A stretch of 64,000 nucleotides of DNA from Rhizobium sp. WYCCWR10014. Its GTDB lineage: Bacteria > Pseudomonadota > Alphaproteobacteria > Rhizobiales > Rhizobiaceae. Position 1 is the first letter of the stretch, and each line of letters opens with the position of its first letter. This document shows positions 61,174 through 64,000 of this stretch, piece after piece. Location of the stretch: the NCBI RefSeq assembly GCF_001657485.1, contig NZ_LXFU01000025.1, forward strand, positions 233,561 through 297,560, written 5' to 3'. The notes below the pieces were generated by a model, which had not been told where the DNA came from, did no database searches, and worked only from the letters and a program-made list of their open reading frames with translations. Made by a program: the position numbers and the translations under genes.

Positions 61174-62088
61174 ATGAGCCCTAAACACTTCCTCGATCTT
61201 TCGGCGGTCACATCCGCCGATCTCAGAACGATCATGAACGATGCGCTCGCCCGCAAGCAGGCCTTCAAGGCCGGCACGGGCGACAAGCCGCTCGCCGGCA
61301 AGATGCTGGCGATGATCTTCGAGAAGCCCTCGACGCGCACCCGCGTCTCCTTCGACGTCGGCATGCGCCAGCTCGGCGGCGAAACGCTGTTCCTATCCGG
61401 CACCGAGATGCAGCTCGGCCGTGCCGAGACGATCGGCGACACCGCCAAGGTGCTGTCGCGCTATGTCGATGCGATCATGATCCGCACCACCGAGCACTCG
61501 CGGCTGCTGGAGCTTGCCCAGCATGCGACCGTGCCTGTGATCAATGCGCTGACGGATGATACCCATCCCTGCCAGATCATGGCCGACATCATGACCTTCG
61601 AAGAGCACCGCGGCCCGATCAAGGGCAAGACCATCGCCTGGACCGGCGACGGCAACAATGTGCTGCATTCGCTGGTCGAGGGTGCCGCGCGTTTCGGCTA
61701 CCGCATGAACATGGCCGTACCCCTTGGCTCCGAGCCCAAGGATCACTATCTGAACTGGGCCCGCAATGAGGGCGCCGAAATCATGCTTTGCCATGATGCC
61801 GACCGTGCGGTCGCCGGCGTCGATTGCGTGGTGACCGATACCTGGGTCTCCATGAATCAGGAACATCGGGCCCGGGGTCACAATGTCTTCCAGCCTTATC
61901 AGGTCAACGCGGCCTTGATGGCGAAAGCCGGCAATGATGCATTGTTCATGCATTGCCTGCCCGCCCATCGCGGTGAGGAAGTGACGGACGAAGTGATCGA
62001 CGGTCCGCAATCCGTGGTCTTCGATGAGGCGGAAAACCGTCTTCATGCGCAGAAGTCGATTCTTGCTTGGTGCCTGGGCGCGATCTGA
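61174..62088 (+). CDS. argF: Ornithine carbamoyltransferase
   Basis: 304 residues. Carbamoyl-phosphate motif STRTRVSF (STRT), the ornithine-binding [15 protein letters not shown] region with its histidine and cysteine, and the DDTHPCQ segment are present. It forms citrulline in arginine biosynthesis as a cytosolic trimer. It starts 42 bp after argD, with a GTAAGAAGACG-type site, so co-transcription is likely. argG and argH are not in the window. Confidence 0.95.
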   Translation: MSPKHFLDLSAVTSADLRTIMNDALARKQAFKAGTGDKPLAGKMLAMIFEKPSTRTRVSFDVGMRQLGGETLFLSGTEMQLGRAETIGDTAKVLSRYVDAIMIRTTEHSRLLELAQHATVPVINALTDDTHPCQIMADIMTFEEHRGPIKGKTIAWTGDGNNVLHSLVEGAARFGYRMNMAVPLGSEPKDHYLNWARNEGAEIMLCHDADRAVAGVDCVVTDTWVSMNQEHRARGHNVFQPYQVNAALMAKAGNDALFMHCLPAHRGEEVTDEVIDGPQSVVFDEAENRLHAQKSILAWCLGAI

Positions 62089-62178
62089 ACCATAATCGGA
62101 CGTCGCGAGTCACAAACTCGCGACCGCGTGAGCGAAGGGCACGCTGGCCCATCGCTCTGAAAACTAGGAGTGAAAGCC

Positions 62179-63171
62179 ATGGCAGAAGCTGCAGCCGCCC
62201 TCGGCCAGTTTGATTTCGCCGGCGATGACCATGTCGTCCCCTTCCAGGTGGAGGGGCTGGATGTGCGCGGTCGCGCCGTCCAGCTCGGCCCGATGCTCGA
62301 TGCGATCCTCGAGCGTCATCATTATCCCGCACCCGTTGCCCGGCTGCTTGCCGAAGTCGTCGTGCTGACGGTGCTGCTCGGCACCTCGCTGAAGTTCGAC
62401 GGCAAGTTCACGGTGCAGACCAAGGGCGATGGCCCGGTCGATCTTCTCGTCGCCGATTTCTCGACGCCGGAAAATGTCCGCGCCTATGCCCGTTTCGATC
62501 AGGCGCTGCTCAACAAGGCGATCGAGTCAGGCGAGACCGAGCCGGAGCAACTGCTCGGCAAGGGCGTGCTCGCCTTTACCATCGACCAGGGCAAGTTCAG
62601 CCAGCCTTACCAGGGCATCGTCGCGCTTGACGGCACCACGCTGGAAGAAATTGCCGGCGTCTATTTCCGCCAGTCGGAGCAGATCCCGACGCGCGTCCGC
62701 CTTGCCGCGGCCGAGCTCTTCGATCGCGACGATGCGGGCAAGCCGCGCCATCGCTGGCGGGCAGGCGGCCTCGTCGCCCAGTTCCTGCCGGAAGCGCCGG
62801 AGCGCATGCGCCAGCGGGATCTCCACGGCGGCGACGGCGACACCGGCAGCCGCCCGCATGGCGAGGACGACGCCTGGGTCGAAGCCCGTTCGCTGGTCGA
62901 GACCATCGATGCCGATGAACTGACCGACCCGCTTGTCGGCACCGAGCGGCTGCTGTTCCGCCTGTTCCACGAGCGCGGTGTGCGCGTCTACGAACCGCGC
63001 GCCGTCTTCGACCGCTGCAGCTGCTCGCGCGACAAGATCAAGGGTGTACTGAAGGGCTTTTCGGCCGAGGAGATCGAAGCCAGCCAGGAAAACGGCGAGA
63101 TCGCCGTCACCTGCGAATTCTGCTCGACCACCTACCGCTTCGAGCCGGCCGAGCTCCAGCCGGCGGAGTAG
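62179..63171 (+). CDS. hslO: Redox-regulated chaperone Hsp33
   Basis: 330 residues, a redox-switched holdase chaperone. The C-terminal zinc switch is complete: CSC (DRCSCSRDK) and, after about 30 residues, CEFC (TCEFCSTTY). The N-terminal domain includes the LGPMLDAILERHHYPAPVARLL opening and FTIDQGKFSQPYQGIV. Oxidation releases zinc and exposes the chaperone surface. The ATG at 62179 (AGGAG upstream) starts at MAEAAAALG; a GTG at 62170 is possible. It lies 90 bp after argF and may be part of the same transcript. Confidence 0.95.
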   Translation: MAEAAAALGQFDFAGDDHVVPFQVEGLDVRGRAVQLGPMLDAILERHHYPAPVARLLAEVVVLTVLLGTSLKFDGKFTVQTKGDGPVDLLVADFSTPENVRAYARFDQALLNKAIESGETEPEQLLGKGVLAFTIDQGKFSQPYQGIVALDGTTLEEIAGVYFRQSEQIPTRVRLAAAELFDRDDAGKPRHRWRAGGLVAQFLPEAPERMRQRDLHGGDGDTGSRPHGEDDAWVEARSLVETIDADELTDPLVGTERLLFRLFHERGVRVYEPRAVFDRCSCSRDKIKGVLKGFSAEEIEASQENGEIAVTCEFCSTTYRFEPAELQPAE

Positions 63172-63288
63172 GCGCGGTTAAGGACACGTTGAACGAATAC
63201 AAAAGATTAGCGATGATCCAGCACAGTGACTCGACTTTCGGTAGTCGCTGTGCACCTATTCTCCAACTGGTTCAGGGATGGGGACTTC

Positions 63289-63875
63289 ATGCGCTTTTTT
63301 TATTTCGTACTCGCATTCATGGCTGCGATGCCACGAATTGGCTTGGCTGATGATAAGGCAATCCAATGGAAAGAGGTCGGGGGCTGGACCGTGGCTGTCG
63401 ACCCGACTTTAGACAATGGCTGTTTTGTTCTGACGTCCTTTGATGACGACACCATTTTTCGTCTTGGCTTCAATTTCCGAAAAAAGGACAAACCTCTGTA
63501 CATTCTGCTCGGAAATCCGAATGGGAATCCTTGGAGAAAGGTAAGCATTATCCCATCGAACTGTCGTTAGACCAGACTCAATGGACGGCTGACGCGAGAG
63601 GTCTGGATCTCGACGGCCTCAAATCATTGTGGATCGATACCGACGATACCGACTTGATTGAGGAGTTCTCCGGTAAACTGAGTTTCCGCGCCCGCTTTAA
63701 CGGAAAAGAGATTGCTGCCCTCGGTCTGAAAGATTCCGAGAGGGCAGCGGATGAGTTGCTCGCCTGCCAAAAGGCGGTAAACAATGCGGTCATGAAACAG
63801 CCGGCGCCGCCACAATCAAAAGATCCGTTCGAAGCAAAGCCAGGCACCCAGGCCTCGGATCCTTTTGACCTTTAG
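63289..63875 (+). pseudogene. Frameshifted gene for a small secreted protein
   Basis: The frame from ATG 63289 gives a signal peptide (MRFFYFVLAFMAAMPRIGLA, cut before DDKAI) and a mature beta-rich start (WKEVGGWTVAVDPTLDNG ... PLYILLGNPN), then goes off at about 63520. The following frame carries the expected continuation (SLEKGKHYPIELSLDQTQW) to a stop at 63875. Adding one T in AATGGGAATCC restores AAT-TGG-GAA-TCC (NWES) and one 196-residue reading frame. The end has a proline-rich PAPPQSKDPFEAKPG tail. Secreted, no family recognised; real pseudogene or assembly error. Confidence 0.68.
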
Positions 63876-64000
63876 CAGATTGATGACTGGGCAAGCCCGA
63901 GGATTTACGACCGCGGGCACGGCGTTGGTGTTCGAACTGACAAAGCAACCCGTCAGTTGAGCACGCGCAGCAGCCCCGGTGAATCCAGGGAGAAAGCAGG

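Overview
The window is chromosomal DNA from a Rhizobium-type alphaproteobacterium, most like the R. leguminosarum/R. etli group. The evidence is the high GC content, the gene order pyrC - pyrE - frk - pgi - fadD and ppk2/phoR - pstSCAB - phoU - phoB - gcrA - argD - argF - hslO (remembered from Rhizobiaceae, not searched), a gcrA gene, and nine copies of a mosaic palindromic repeat typical of rhizobial intergenic DNA. No phage, transposase, integrase, plasmid origin or CRISPR array is visible.

Layout. 0-15 kb: central metabolism (end of a frcK-like kinase, pyrC, pyrE, frk, otsA, pgi, fadD) with regulator/target pairs between (TetR with an NmrA-like reductase, ArsR with a desaturase) and a diguanylate cyclase. 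15-24 kb: PRC-barrel protein, beta-mannosidase, a glyoxalase-like protein, and an osmoprotectant ABC operon (osmF-yehY-yehX-yehW order) facing a LysR-type regulator with two DNA-binding domains. 24-27 kb: an AT-richer insert with an XRE regulator and a 48-bp palindrome, then cutC. 27.5-37 kb: a sugar catabolic locus, best read as L-fucose (ABC transporter, FucU mutarotase, aldose dehydrogenase, UxaA-type dehydratase, zinc dehydrogenase, GntR regulator), with one 22-bp motif in both the transporter and the dehydratase/regulator promoters. 37-47 kb: a mixed accessory stretch (nucleoside deaminase, SbmA/BacA-like exporter with its own ATPase, GFA protein, MarR/SnoaL pair, two small P-loop kinases, MFS pump, two frameshifted secreted-protein genes) ending at tRNA-Thr(CGT). 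47-64 kb: nitronate monooxygenase, a single-span membrane protein, ppk2 divergent from phoR, the Pst/Pho regulon, gcrA, arginine biosynthesis, Hsp33, and a third frameshifted secreted-protein gene.

How parts work together. PhoR/PhoB sense phosphate through PstSCAB/PhoU; three Pho-box half-sites precede pstS, and a polyphosphate kinase gene sits back to back with phoR. Each of the three binding-protein transporter operons carries a perfect 10-11 bp hairpin just after the binding-protein gene, which suggests differential mRNA stability or attenuation. fadD and the nitronate monooxygenase gene share a TTGACGT/ACGTCAA operator. The gcrA/argD intergenic region holds four GANTC methylation sites in 37 bp next to a near-consensus CtrA box, pointing to cell-cycle control of gcrA.
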